45,165 bases of DNA from assembly GCA_023434145.1 (NCBI GenBank), contig JAEYTI010000289.1:1-45165 (forward strand), in the 5' to 3' direction. The notes beneath the pieces were generated by a model. The model saw only the letters and a list, made by a program, of their open reading frames with translations, did not search any database and was not told the origin of the DNA. The DNA is from Chloroflexota bacterium (GTDB lineage Bacteria > Chloroflexota > Anaerolineae > Anaerolineales > Anaerolineaceae). Of the stretch, positions 16,667 to 24,784 are shown in pieces; positions within the stretch are counted from its first letter, which is position 1; the number at the start of each line of letters is the position of its first letter. The position numbers were made by a program, and so were the translations under genes.

Positions 16667-17554
16667 TTATCCGCGCACAATCTTCTCCAACCGTGGCAGC
16701 TGTTCCAAATACATCTCCTCCGTCGAGATATCATCCCAGAAGGCCCCTACCCCGCCGACTTCAAAGGCGGCGACCCAGGGTTCGGCCCATTTGCCGGCGT
16801 GGACCTGCTGCGCGGCCCAGGCGGTTTCGTCCCAATCTTCTTCTTGCATGGGGAAGTGGTCGATCTGTCGCCCGGCGAACAACTCCGCGTAGCGGTAGGG
16901 GTCGCCGATCTTCACCATGTGGTCGTAGAGTTTGCCCTCGATTACCGCCAGCCCGGTGATGTGCATTTCGCGCATGCGGTCTACCGGCAGGCTGTTGGAA
17001 TACGCGCGCGGGTCGAGGCCCAGATTGGCGGCGGCGAGACGCGCGTGCGACAGGTCGAACAGGAAGCCGCAGCCGGTCTCCTCCAACAGTTTGTGGATCA
17101 CCTCGGGCAGCACGGCGACGGTCAGGTAGCCGAACTCGTTGATGATGTTCTCTACCATCACCCGCTCCGCGCCAAAGCGGTGGATCAGCGGCTCCAGGTC
17201 GCGCTTCGCGGCATCGATCACCTGACGGATGTGGGCCGGGTTGCGGCTGTCGAAGGGGATGGATGGGTGATGCTTAACCGAGGGCACAAAATGCGTGTTG
17301 ATCTGAGGCGTGCCGGTCATCTGCATGATCTCATCGATGCGGTCCAGGTCGGCGGGCGCGCGGGTCTCAGAATCAAAGGGGATCCCTGCGCCGCTGCCCA
17401 CCCCAAGCGCGTAGTGGACGTAGACCGGCCCCGCTTGTCCCGCCTCCGCCAGCAGATCGGGCCAGGCGGGGCATTTATACACATCCACCTTCACCTGCCC
17501 GCCGGTTACCAGGCGTGCAAGCGCAGGAGAGTAGTTGACAGAAAATTTCACCAT
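16667..17554 (-). CDS. DUF692-like TIM-barrel protein
   Basis: A 295-residue protein resembling the DUF692/UPF0276 (MbnB/TglH-like) TIM barrels. Matching landmarks are INTHFVPS, AERVMVENIINEFG (metal-ligand Glu), CGFLFDLSHARLAAANLG (compare the family's LLDVNNVYVSA-N-G), and LPVDRMREMHITG (ligand His). Characterised members bind two or three irons and oxidatively modify Cys or Asp residues of ribosomal peptides; many others are uncharacterised. No small precursor peptide or partner protein is visible here, and the family assignment is by motif memory only; a general xylose-isomerase-like barrel is the alternative. The gene follows the GH20 gene on the same strand, separated by a hairpin. GAGG precedes the ATG. 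Confidence 0.65.
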   Translation of the reverse strand: MVKFSVNYSPALARLVTGGQVKVDVYKCPAWPDLLAEAGQAGPVYVHYALGVGSGAGIPFDSETRAPADLDRIDEIMQMTGTPQINTHFVPSVKHHPSIPFDSRNPAHIRQVIDAAKRDLEPLIHRFGAERVMVENIINEFGYLTVAVLPEVIHKLLEETGCGFLFDLSHARLAAANLGLDPRAYSNSLPVDRMREMHITGLAVIEGKLYDHMVKIGDPYRYAELFAGRQIDHFPMQEEDWDETAWAAQQVHAGKWAEPWVAAFEVGGVGAFWDDISTEEMYLEQLPRLEKIVRG

Positions 17555-17588
17555 TAACCTCAGTCTTCGAACGGTTTCGGAAACTATG

Positions 17589-17633
17589 TTGTGATGGTTG
17601 TTGTGCGACTACGTCACACAACAACCATCACAA
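17589..17633. repeat. perfect 17-bp inverted repeat after the GH20 gene
   Basis: TTGTGATGGTTGTTGTG (17589-17605) pairs with CACAACAACCATCACAA (17617-17633) around an 11-nt loop. It begins 41 nt after the stop of the GH20 gene (minus strand) and precedes the DUF692-like gene. Transcript end or processing hairpin is likely; no T tract follows. Confidence 0.8.
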
Positions 17634-17673
17634 TAAACCAAAACTCCTTGAAACCTATATGGAGCAAAACCAA

Positions 17674-19533
17674 TTATCGGATAAAAGTTTCGTAGTCGGC
17701 CAGGTTATTCGCCAGGCGGGCTTTGCTGTCGCTCAGGCCACCGGGGCGCGAGCGCTCCAGCCACAGCGCTTCGTACTCAGCCAGGATCTCGTTCATATCG
17801 CGGGCCAAGTCATCGCGCAGGCCGTCCTTATCCCCATCGATGGCCAGGATGCCGCGGCGGGCGGCGTGGCGCATCAGGCGGGCAACGAAGATGTACTCGC
17901 GGCGGATCAGCTCGGCGTCTGGGCGGTTGATGCGGGCGTACTCCAGCGGGGCAATGGCCTTATCGATCGCTTCGAGGGTCTGATAGAGCGGAGCCGAGCC
18001 GTTGGGCAGGTAGCGTTTGGCTTCTTCCAGTGGGCGCTGCAAGATCCAGAACAAGGCCGAGCCGTTGGGGATGTAGATGCCGGGGGCCAGGTAAAGGTTG
18101 CCCACCTCGTAGGCCACGCGGCCCATCGTGCCGGTGGGGTCCTCAAAGGCAAAGCGGCTGACCACACCGGGGACGTCCATGCCGCGGTTGGCTTCCAGCG
18201 CCCAGGAATAGGCCGCGCCCACTGCAAAGCCCAGGTAGCTGGCGGGCGGTATCTGCCAGTGGCCGCGGTCGCCCCAATCGGTGTTGAGGTAGCCAATTGC
18301 GCCGTGCTTGATGCCGTTCTCGGCGGCGTTGAGCAGGTTGCCCAGGGCGTTATCGGTGCGCCCAGCCAAACTGCACCAGGTGGAAGTGCCCGGGCAGACG
18401 TAAAACGGCACGCCCGAGGCGGCAAAGCGCGCGCCTTCCACGTCGAACGGGTGAACGGCCTCATAGCCCCAGCACAGGGCGATCACGTCGCGGGGGAGCT
18501 GGGCCGCCAACTCGGGGTGATCGTTGTTGATGATGTCGCCCCAGAACTGCATGGTGTAGCCGCGCTCTTTTAAGTCGGCATAGACTTTGAGCAGGTAGTC
18601 GAAATACACCTGCCCCTTGCCCTTCTGCTCGCAGATCTCCTTGCTCACGCCCTGGCCCAGGTCGATGGTCTCGTCGCAGCCGACGTTAAACATCTTGCTG
18701 GTGAAGTGCGGCAGCAGCTCGTCATACAGGCTCTGGATCAGCGGGAAGCTGCCCGGGTGCTCAGGGGCCAGCGAGAAGGGGCCTTTCATGGTGTTGCCCC
18801 ACGGGGTGGTGAATTCCTCGTGCGTCTCGGCCAGATCGTGGTAGCGGTCGTAGATCAGCCAGCGCTCCATGTGACCAAACGAGTTCTGGTTAGGCACCAG
18901 CTCGATGTGGCACTCGCGGCAGAATTCATCCAGCGCCATGATCTCGGCGGCAGTCATGGGGGAAGCATTCTCCCACACCTGCGGGTGATTCTGGTAGGCG
19001 AAGGTGTGCTCAGTGTAGAGCTGCACCTGGTTGAGCTTCCACCCGGCCAGGCGGTCAATCAGCTCGTAGAGGGTCTCCATGGTGTAGACGCGGTCGCGGC
19101 TGATATCGAGCATCACACCGCGCGCGGGGATATCGGGCCAGTCCTGCACTTCCACGGTTGGCAGGTCAATTCCCGCCTGTTCGACGAGCTGGATGAGGGT
19201 GCAGACGCCGTAGAACACGCCCGCCGGGTCGTGGCCTTCGACCACCACGCCGGAGGGAGTCACATGCAAGCGGTAGGCCTGGGCGGCAGGAGTGCGCTCG
19301 GGGGCCACGCGCAGGGTGACCGCCACGCGCCCGGCGGGGACTGCCCCGGCGGCAAAGGTGTAGGTGAGGCCCGTGTAGCGCGCCAGCGCGGCGGTGAGCC
19401 GGTCGGCGGCAGAGCGCAGGGGCTGCGGCTGGACAGCGTCGATGTGGATCAGCGCGGATGGGGGCAGGGAATAGACGCCCTCGCCGAAGGAGATGCGGCG
19501 GGGGACGGGCAGGAACAGGTAGGATTTGCTCAT
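17674..19533 (-). CDS. beta-N-acetylhexosaminidase, glycoside hydrolase family 20
   Basis: A 619-residue GH20 enzyme. An N-terminal GH20b-type domain (residues 1-125, ending YGVCTLIQLVEQAG) is followed by the TIM barrel starting PARGVMLDISRDRVYTM. The catalytic Asp-Glu pair lies in FNVGCDETIDLG (about residue 290); the Asp positions the substrate acetamido group and the Glu is the general acid. Later aromatic residues (QFWGD, ALCWGYE) line the sugar pocket. No signal peptide is visible. It would release terminal GlcNAc or GalNAc. With the beta-mannosidase encoded 2 kb downstream it could degrade glycoprotein N-glycan cores. The start ATG follows GAGG at a slightly long spacing. Confidence 0.92.
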   Translation of the reverse strand: MSKSYLFLPVPRRISFGEGVYSLPPSALIHIDAVQPQPLRSAADRLTAALARYTGLTYTFAAGAVPAGRVAVTLRVAPERTPAAQAYRLHVTPSGVVVEGHDPAGVFYGVCTLIQLVEQAGIDLPTVEVQDWPDIPARGVMLDISRDRVYTMETLYELIDRLAGWKLNQVQLYTEHTFAYQNHPQVWENASPMTAAEIMALDEFCRECHIELVPNQNSFGHMERWLIYDRYHDLAETHEEFTTPWGNTMKGPFSLAPEHPGSFPLIQSLYDELLPHFTSKMFNVGCDETIDLGQGVSKEICEQKGKGQVYFDYLLKVYADLKERGYTMQFWGDIINNDHPELAAQLPRDVIALCWGYEAVHPFDVEGARFAASGVPFYVCPGTSTWCSLAGRTDNALGNLLNAAENGIKHGAIGYLNTDWGDRGHWQIPPASYLGFAVGAAYSWALEANRGMDVPGVVSRFAFEDPTGTMGRVAYEVGNLYLAPGIYIPNGSALFWILQRPLEEAKRYLPNGSAPLYQTLEAIDKAIAPLEYARINRPDAELIRREYIFVARLMRHAARRGILAIDGDKDGLRDDLARDMNEILAEYEALWLERSRPGGLSDSKARLANNLADYETFIR

Positions 19534-19965
19534 AGGTGGCGGCCTCTTGGATCAAAGGAGTTGGTTCGATGAGGGAATTGTATCACTGGTTGTGGAAGGC
19601 GTCCGAGCGCTAAAGCGCACGGCTAGCGGACTTTCAAGGGTGGATTATTGACAAGGAGGTTGCACGACGAAGGGGTCCCCACCTCCGGCTCCTCCCCAAT
19701 TTCGTCAAAGCCCGAAATTGGGGAGGAGTGACTTGTTCCGCACTTCATCGTGATTACGCAAGGCTCTCGACCTTCGCGGTGAGAGGTTGAACTGATCGCT
19801 CTAATTTCACCCTTGACGGTCTACCATTGTACGAAGCCCTGCGGGGCTGTTTTGTGATCCAAGACCGCAACAAAGCAGTGGTCCAGGTTTGCTATAATCA
19901 ATCCTGCATTATTTGCATCAAAATACGATCTTTACTTGCTCGCGATCCGCAAAGGGAGTGCCGCC
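19534..19965. repeat. 432-bp gap with nested repeats
   Basis: The gap separates divergent genes. It contains a family D half (GAGCGCTAAAGCGCACGGCTAG at 19599-19620), then the solo family A hairpin (19674-19741), then the other family D part (CGAAGCCCTGCGGGGCTGTTTTG, 19830-19852). CAAGGGTG (19635-19642) and CACCCTTG near 19810 form a further inverted pair around the hairpin. No gene is seen. Confidence 0.55.
19674..19741 (+). repeat. solo family A hairpin
   Basis: GGTCCCCACCTCCGG outer end, stem CTCCTCCCCAATTTCG with CGAAATTGGGGAGGAG, inner end TGACTTGTTCCGC. It matches the left end of the DUF559 element at 7717-7783, including the TTGACAAGG and ACGAC blocks upstream, but no gene or second end is present. 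Confidence 0.85.
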
Positions 19966-20754
19966 ATGAAGCTGAATATCGTCCACCAACCGGCTGTTGG
20001 AACGCCGCGCCCTACGCCGCTGCTGCTGGTGCATGGCGCGTGGCATGGGGCGTGGTGCTGGGAGAATTTTCTGCCCTTCTTTGCCGGGCTGGGGTATGAC
20101 GTATACGCGCTGGACCTGCGCGGTCACGGGGAGAGTGAGGGCCGGGAGAAGATCCAGTGGCACAGTGCCGCGCGCGGCTATGTGGCGGATTTGGCCCAGG
20201 CGGTGGCAGGGCTGGATCGGCCTCCGGTGATCATCGCGCACTCGCTGGGAGGGTATGTCACACAGCGGTACCTGGAACAGAACAGCGTCCCGGCGGCAGT
20301 GCTGATGGCCTCGGTTCCATCGCGCGGCATTTTGGGCTTTCTACTGCGCTTTTTGGCGCGCCACCCCGGGCCGATGCTGAAAACCGTATTCACCCTCAAC
20401 CCGTGGCACATGGTCGCCACGCCCGCGCTGGCGCATGACGCTTTCTTTTCGCCCGAGATCCCGGCGGAGGAGGTGATGCGGCATTTCCAAAAGTTACAGC
20501 CCGAGTCGTTCCTTGCGGTGCCAGAAATGTCGATCACCGCGCTGCCGAAACCCAAAAAGGTGACCACCCCGCTGCTGGTGCTGGCGGCGGAGCGCGATCG
20601 GGTATTTTCTGTGTCGGAACTGCAAGCTACCGCCCGCGCGTACAACACCGAGGCCGTGATTCTGAAAGACACGGCGCATGATGCTATGCTCGAGCCCACC
20701 TGGGAGTCGACTGCGCTGATCATCGCCGGCTGGCTGGCGGAGCGGGGGGTGTAA
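19966..20754 (+). CDS. alpha/beta hydrolase
   Basis: A 262-residue alpha/beta hydrolase. It shows the oxyanion region LLLVHGAWHGAWCWENF, the strand-turn YALDLRGHGESEG, the nucleophile elbow IAHSLGGYV (Ser about residue 100), a late Asp in LVLAAERDRVFS and the catalytic His in DTAHDAML. The HGAWHGAWCW motif resembles esterase/MEST-like hydrolases. Substrate unknown. AAAGGGAG lies 7 nt before the ATG at 19966; a TTG 30 nt upstream in frame is less likely. It is convergent with the PIG-L gene, leaving only 4 bp between stop codons. Confidence 0.88.
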   Translation: MKLNIVHQPAVGTPRPTPLLLVHGAWHGAWCWENFLPFFAGLGYDVYALDLRGHGESEGREKIQWHSAARGYVADLAQAVAGLDRPPVIIAHSLGGYVTQRYLEQNSVPAAVLMASVPSRGILGFLLRFLARHPGPMLKTVFTLNPWHMVATPALAHDAFFSPEIPAEEVMRHFQKLQPESFLAVPEMSITALPKPKKVTTPLLVLAAERDRVFSVSELQATARAYNTEAVILKDTAHDAMLEPTWESTALIIAGWLAERGV

Positions 20755-20758
20755 ATTT

Positions 20759-21499
20759 CTACTTCGGCTCCAGCCCAGGCAGATACTCGATCCTCCGTGT
20801 CCACGAGCCGTCGGGCACCATGAGGGCTACGGCGCGCTGCTTGCCGCCCAGGCAGCCCCGGGTGATGCCGAGCGCGGAGTAGTAATCGAGGTAGCGGAAG
20901 GACGAGATGCCGCCGCGGATGAATTCGTGTGACTTGAGCACGGCGATATAGTCGTCCCACACGTCGGTCACGTCGAGGTACAGGTCGGCGCGGAAACCGT
21001 CCATGTCCTCCCAGTTCTCGGGGAAGAGCACGCGCGCCCAGTGGGCTTTGAGTTCGCTGCCGTTTGCATCCGTGCGTTTGATGGCGGGGAGCGCGGCGTA
21101 GAACACGGCGTCCTGCACGATATCGTGGCAGGCGATGTGGTCTTTGTGCATCGATCCGCGCCAGTGGGTAAGGATCACCGAGGGGCGGCGCTCGCGGATC
21201 AAGTCGGCGACGATGAATTTGACCTCGTCGTTGACCGGGAGCAGGCCGTCGGGGTAGGGCAGCCAGACGGCATCTGCGCCCATCAGGCGAGCGGATTCGG
21301 CCACTTCACGCTTGCGCTGCTCGGCGTAGTCCGCAGGAGTCATGCGCGGGTGGCCCGCCTCGCCCAGGGTAAGATGGAGGATGGTGGCCGGGAACCCGGC
21401 GCGGGTGTGCTTGAGGACGGCCGCGGCGGCCATGTTTTCGGCGTCGCCCGCATGCGCTCCGATGAACATAATTCCGCCGGTGGGGTGCAGTTCTGTCAT
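20759..21499 (-). CDS. PIG-L deacetylase family protein with altered motif
   Basis: A 246-residue protein of the PIG-L/MshB/BshB fold. The first motif is MFIGAHAGDAENMAAA, where most members read AHPDDE or AHADDVE: the metal-ligand His and second Asp are kept but the first Asp, the usual general base, is Gly. The second zinc motif HWRGSMHKDHIACHDIV is intact. Family members remove acetyl groups from GlcNAc-containing substrates (GPI precursor, mycothiol, bacillithiol, glycopeptides). This variant may be a subfamily that uses another base or is a non-hydrolytic binder. The start at 21499 has AGGAGG 4-5 nt upstream; a longer frame enters a repeat. Confidence 0.85.
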   Translation of the reverse strand: MTELHPTGGIMFIGAHAGDAENMAAAAVLKHTRAGFPATILHLTLGEAGHPRMTPADYAEQRKREVAESARLMGADAVWLPYPDGLLPVNDEVKFIVADLIRERRPSVILTHWRGSMHKDHIACHDIVQDAVFYAALPAIKRTDANGSELKAHWARVLFPENWEDMDGFRADLYLDVTDVWDDYIAVLKSHEFIRGGISSFRYLDYYSALGITRGCLGGKQRAVALMVPDGSWTRRIEYLPGLEPK

Positions 21500-21523
21500 A
21501 ATGGCCTCCTTGAAAAAAGATTT

Positions 21524-21630
21524 CACCACAGAGAAAACAGAGGGCACAGAGGTAAAGAGGCGGGAGAAATCAATTATCTTCCCTCGTTTTCTTCCCTCCG
21601 CGATCTCTGCGCCCTTTGCGGTTAAGCTCT
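21524..21630. repeat. family B (CGCAGAG-type) inverted repeat
   Basis: Left arm ACCACAGAGAAAACAGAGGG..., right arm ...CTCCGCGATCTCTGCGCCCTTTGCGGT: imperfectly complementary arms made of repeating CRCAGAG units. The right end GCGGTTAAGCTCT contains the stop codon and last codons of the acetyltransferase gene (21622-22179). Confidence 0.75.
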
Positions 21631-22179
21631 TAAATAATAGTCATTGTACGGCACGATGGTCTTCGGCGGCAGGGCATTGTAGCCCGCCGACTCCAGCGCG
21701 CGGATTCGCTCCACCGCGGCAGGGATGGCCTTGGTGAGGATGCAGTCCACGCCGAACAGGGCCGGGAAGTGCGTGTCGATCACCGCCAGCATTTCGGCGA
21801 TGGCGTCTGCGCGCTCGAAGGCTGATGCAAGATCAAGCCGCAGGACGCCCACCTCGCCGAAGCCTTCCGACGCTCCCCGGTTGAAGAATTCGATGGTGCC
21901 GATGGCTTTTTGCGTGCTTTTATCTACAATGGTGAAGCGGACGAAGTAACGCCATGTGTACGAGTCGATCCAAAAGCGGACGGCCCCGGCCATTGCTTCG
22001 CGGGTATGGTAGACGAAGTCACTGGTGCAGTTGTCGCTGTTGAAAAACGGCGCGGCGAGCGGGTCGGAATAGCAGTCCAGCAGGTCGGACGTGTCGGCCT
22101 CCTCAATCAGGCGCAGGAGGAAGCGGCTGGTCTCATAGACCGGGCAGTGGGTGTATGGGTCGTTGATAGTTGGATTCAT
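21622..22179 (-). CDS. GNAT-like N-acetyltransferase
   Basis: A 185-residue protein with the RimJ/RimL-type GNAT layout: an N-terminal strand TSRFLLRLIEEADTSDLLDCYSD, a central strand pair FVRFTIVDKSTQKAIGTIEFFNRG, and the core VGVLRLDLASAFERADAIAEML. The acyl-CoA-binding Q/R-x-x-G-x-G/A signature is weak, so enzymatic activity is not assured. The C-terminus (YLRA) is encoded partly by the terminal bases of a family B repeat, which also supplies the stop codon. Substrate unknown. Confidence 0.75.
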   Translation of the reverse strand: MNPTINDPYTHCPVYETSRFLLRLIEEADTSDLLDCYSDPLAAPFFNSDNCTSDFVYHTREAMAGAVRFWIDSYTWRYFVRFTIVDKSTQKAIGTIEFFNRGASEGFGEVGVLRLDLASAFERADAIAEMLAVIDTHFPALFGVDCILTKAIPAAVERIRALESAGYNALPPKTIVPYNDYYLRA

Positions 22180-22198
22180 GGTTTATGGGATAGATTCT

Positions 22199-22290
22199 CT
22201 CTTCCTTCCCTCTGTGATCTCTGTTCGCTCTGTGGTGAACTCTCTTTTCTCTTCTTCGCGTTCTTTGCGCTCACTGCGGTTGAGTCTCTT
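22199..22290. repeat. family B (CGCAGAG-type) repeat
   Basis: CCCTCTGTGATCTCTGTTCGCTCTGTGGT followed by TTCTTTGCGCTCACTGCGGTTGAG, tandem units of the same repeat family in the minus orientation. The end GCGGTTGAGTCTCTTA overlaps the stop codon of the next leftward gene (22289). Confidence 0.7.
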
Positions 22291-24571
22291 ACTCCCGGAA
22301 GCCCACCGAGTCGATGATCAGCGAGCCGCGCGGGGTGCGGTTGAACACAAAGCGGATGGCGCGGATATTCTGCACGTCAAACCCCGCGGAAGCTTCCACA
22401 AAATCGGCCAGCGGGATGGCGACGCTCTGCGGCACAGGCTCGGAGGGGGCATTGCGCTCGAACAGTTTGAGCTTCCAGAGCTGCGCCTCTAACTGCGGCT
22501 GGACGAGCTTGTAGCGCCAGAGCGGAAGGGAGGCCGTGCGCCCGTCTACATTCTCCAGTTCGATGGAAATGTCGATCGGCTGGCGGCCTTCGGGTTTCTC
22601 CCCTTCGGAGTCGGCCGCGCCTTTTCCAGCAGCAGGGTCCTGGTTGGCGTCGGCAACGTTGAAGATGAGCGAGGCGGAAGCGTCCACGCCCGGCCAGTCA
22701 TCGGGCAGGGTGATGGTGATGGCGGAGGTGCCGTCCTCGTTCCAGCCGACTGTGACGGCGTTGGTCTCGGCCCCACCCCACTTGGTGTTGATGCGGCCCT
22801 CGCGCCAGATGTCGAGGTCAGTTCCGCGGATGGCGCTGCCGGGGAGCGTGCCGGTGGCAAGGTTCACGTCTTCATCAAAAGTGGCTATGCGAAGATCACC
22901 GGCACGGTCGAAGCGGTTGATGTAGACCGTCTCCGGCAGCCAGCCCTCCCCCGCCGCGCGCGCATCATAGAACAGCGGCAGGTAGCCCTCCTCGCCGTGC
23001 AGGGTGGCTTCGAGGAAGGCGCTGATGGTTACTTGCGCCACCAGTTCCTGCTCGGCTTTCGGCAGCAGCGCGGCGCGGTTCACCGGCCCGGTCCAGCCGC
23101 CCGAGTCTACCTGCCCCCAGGTGCTGTTGAACTGCCCGTGATTGGCGCGGTAGACGTACAGCGCGGCCTTCACGCCCTCGTTTCCGGTGAAGCGCACGCG
23201 CTCGTACTGGTTCAGGCCAGAGAAGGAAGTCACATCGGCGTCGTGCGAGCCGTGCAAGACGAAGTAGTTCACGTCGGTGAGGGTGGTGCCGCGCCCGGCT
23301 GGGCTGTACTGCCCATCGATGGGGGCAATGGCGACCACGGCGCGGATGTTGTAATTGTAGTCAAAGATCTGCCCGGCGTTTTCAGGGTAATAGGGCAGGC
23401 GGTTTAAGGCCGCGGCGATGGCAGCCGCTTCACCACCGCGCGAGTGGCCCATCACGGCGATGTTGTCCGTATCCACCATGCCGCGGAAGGGGTTCTCCGC
23501 CGCCTCATTCCACTGATGGAACAGGCGCAGGTGCTCCAGCAGCAGCCAGCCGCGCGCGTCGTTCTCGTTGCGCATGCCGTTGGGGAAGTCGGTGGGACTG
23601 CCGTTGATAAAGTTCTGGTCGATGGAGACGAAAATGAAGCCGCGCGAGGCCATCAGCTCGCCCAGATAGGCATAGCCGGGGTCCGAGAAGTCGAGGTCGC
23701 GGTGATTACCGTGGACGACCAGCACCAGCGGGAAGGGCTTATCGATGGCGGCGCCATCGACCGAATCCGGGTACCACACGCGCCCATTCAACGGCAGTTT
23801 ATCGGGGGTGACGCCCCACAGCAGCGTGCGCAGATTGCCGTTGAAGCCGGTCCAACTGCTGTCGAGCAGTTTCGAGCCATCTACCGGCTCGGTTTTGATC
23901 GCCGCGCCCTCCGCGAACTCGGGGCGGTAGCGATCCGTGCCGGAGCCGTAGGTGAGGGTGCGCACCGCGTAGGGGCCAGGCTGGGAGGGATCGGGCAAGG
24001 TCATCCGCGCCGGGGCGGTTTCGCTCAACAGCGCGGCATTGGCCACCTCCGCCGCCGGGACGCCGGGCCAGATCCACCACGCCGCGAGACCACCAAGCAG
24101 CAGCACGCCGAGGGCCAAGGCTGTGTAGCCGCCGCGCATCTGCGGGATGGTCAGGTAGTAGCGGCGGATAACCGTCCAAATGCCCCAACCCAGCAGCAGG
24201 CCAGCCAGCGCGATGACCGCGGAAAGCAGCAGCCCGGCGAGGGGCTGGTAGCTCATGGCGGATTGCAGCAGCAACGCCAGCGCACCGATCAGCGTCCAGC
24301 GCAGCAGCCAGGGGATCTTATTGAGCAGGCCAATCACCCACGCGATCCCCTGCCCCAACAGCAAGAGCAGCCCGCCAAGAAGGAGCAGCGCCAGCAGCAC
24401 GGGGAGGAAACCCAGCAGCGGACCAATGCTCTGGCGGATGACGAAGATCACGTAGATGAGCCCGGCGAGAGTCACCAGGCCGAGGGCGGCGGCGCGCATC
24501 CCGCCCGAGCCAGGATTGATGGCGCGGAGGGTGCGGCGGAAGTAGGTGGAGAGGCGGCGAAATGGGTTCAT
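22289..24571 (-). CDS. membrane-anchored alpha/beta hydrolase
   Basis: About 760 residues. The first 200 contain roughly six to seven hydrophobic helices (AAALGLVTLAGLIYVIFV onward). The rest is exported or cytoplasmic depending on topology and carries a chlorophyllase/PET-hydrolase-like alpha/beta fold: LVLVVHGNHRDLDFSDPGY, then ASRGFIFVSIDQNF, then the nucleophile elbow VMGHSRGGEAAA, and FVLHGSHDADVTSF with the acid Asp. A C-terminal part of about 230 residues looks like a beta-sandwich. I start at the ATG at 24571 (MNPFRRLS); the longer open frame runs through a repeat element. Its job is unknown; an envelope esterase or lipase is plausible. Confidence 0.8.
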   Translation of the reverse strand: MNPFRRLSTYFRRTLRAINPGSGGMRAAALGLVTLAGLIYVIFVIRQSIGPLLGFLPVLLALLLLGGLLLLLGQGIAWVIGLLNKIPWLLRWTLIGALALLLQSAMSYQPLAGLLLSAVIALAGLLLGWGIWTVIRRYYLTIPQMRGGYTALALGVLLLGGLAAWWIWPGVPAAEVANAALLSETAPARMTLPDPSQPGPYAVRTLTYGSGTDRYRPEFAEGAAIKTEPVDGSKLLDSSWTGFNGNLRTLLWGVTPDKLPLNGRVWYPDSVDGAAIDKPFPLVLVVHGNHRDLDFSDPGYAYLGELMASRGFIFVSIDQNFINGSPTDFPNGMRNENDARGWLLLEHLRLFHQWNEAAENPFRGMVDTDNIAVMGHSRGGEAAAIAAALNRLPYYPENAGQIFDYNYNIRAVVAIAPIDGQYSPAGRGTTLTDVNYFVLHGSHDADVTSFSGLNQYERVRFTGNEGVKAALYVYRANHGQFNSTWGQVDSGGWTGPVNRAALLPKAEQELVAQVTISAFLEATLHGEEGYLPLFYDARAAGEGWLPETVYINRFDRAGDLRIATFDEDVNLATGTLPGSAIRGTDLDIWREGRINTKWGGAETNAVTVGWNEDGTSAITITLPDDWPGVDASASLIFNVADANQDPAAGKGAADSEGEKPEGRQPIDISIELENVDGRTASLPLWRYKLVQPQLEAQLWKLKLFERNAPSEPVPQSVAIPLADFVEASAGFDVQNIRAIRFVFNRTPRGSLIIDSVGFRE

Positions 24572-24580
24572 GTGGTGGCT

Positions 24581-24782
24581 CTTTTTAAACGCCTCACCCC
24601 GGCCCTCTCCATTTCTGGCGAAATGGAGAGGGTGCCTTGCTAACCTATGTGTGGGTAACCAAAGGTATTCCGCTCCATTCTCGGTGTTATACGGTATGGA
24701 CAGGATGCTCAGTTCCGTCGGCAAGGTACCCCTCTCCATTTCTTACGAAATGGAGAGGGGCAGGGGTGAGGCGTTTTTAAAG
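24581..24782. mobile_element. gene-less two-ended family A element
   Basis: Inverted ends ACGCCTCACCCC (left) and GGGGTGAGGCGT (right), each leading into a hairpin (CCCTCTCCATTTC-TGGC-GAAATGGAGAGGG and CCCTCTCCATTTC-TTAC-GAAATGGAGAGGG). Inner ends TGCCTTGC and GGCAAGGTA face each other across about 100 bp of unique DNA. It lies between the hydrolase and the 2-dehydropantoate reductase gene; an ORF through it is a repeat artefact. Confidence 0.75.
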
Positions 24783-24784
24783 TT

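Noticed and set aside
24572..24739. 56-residue N-terminal extension of the membrane hydrolase
   Set aside because: It is a translation of the two-ended family A element.
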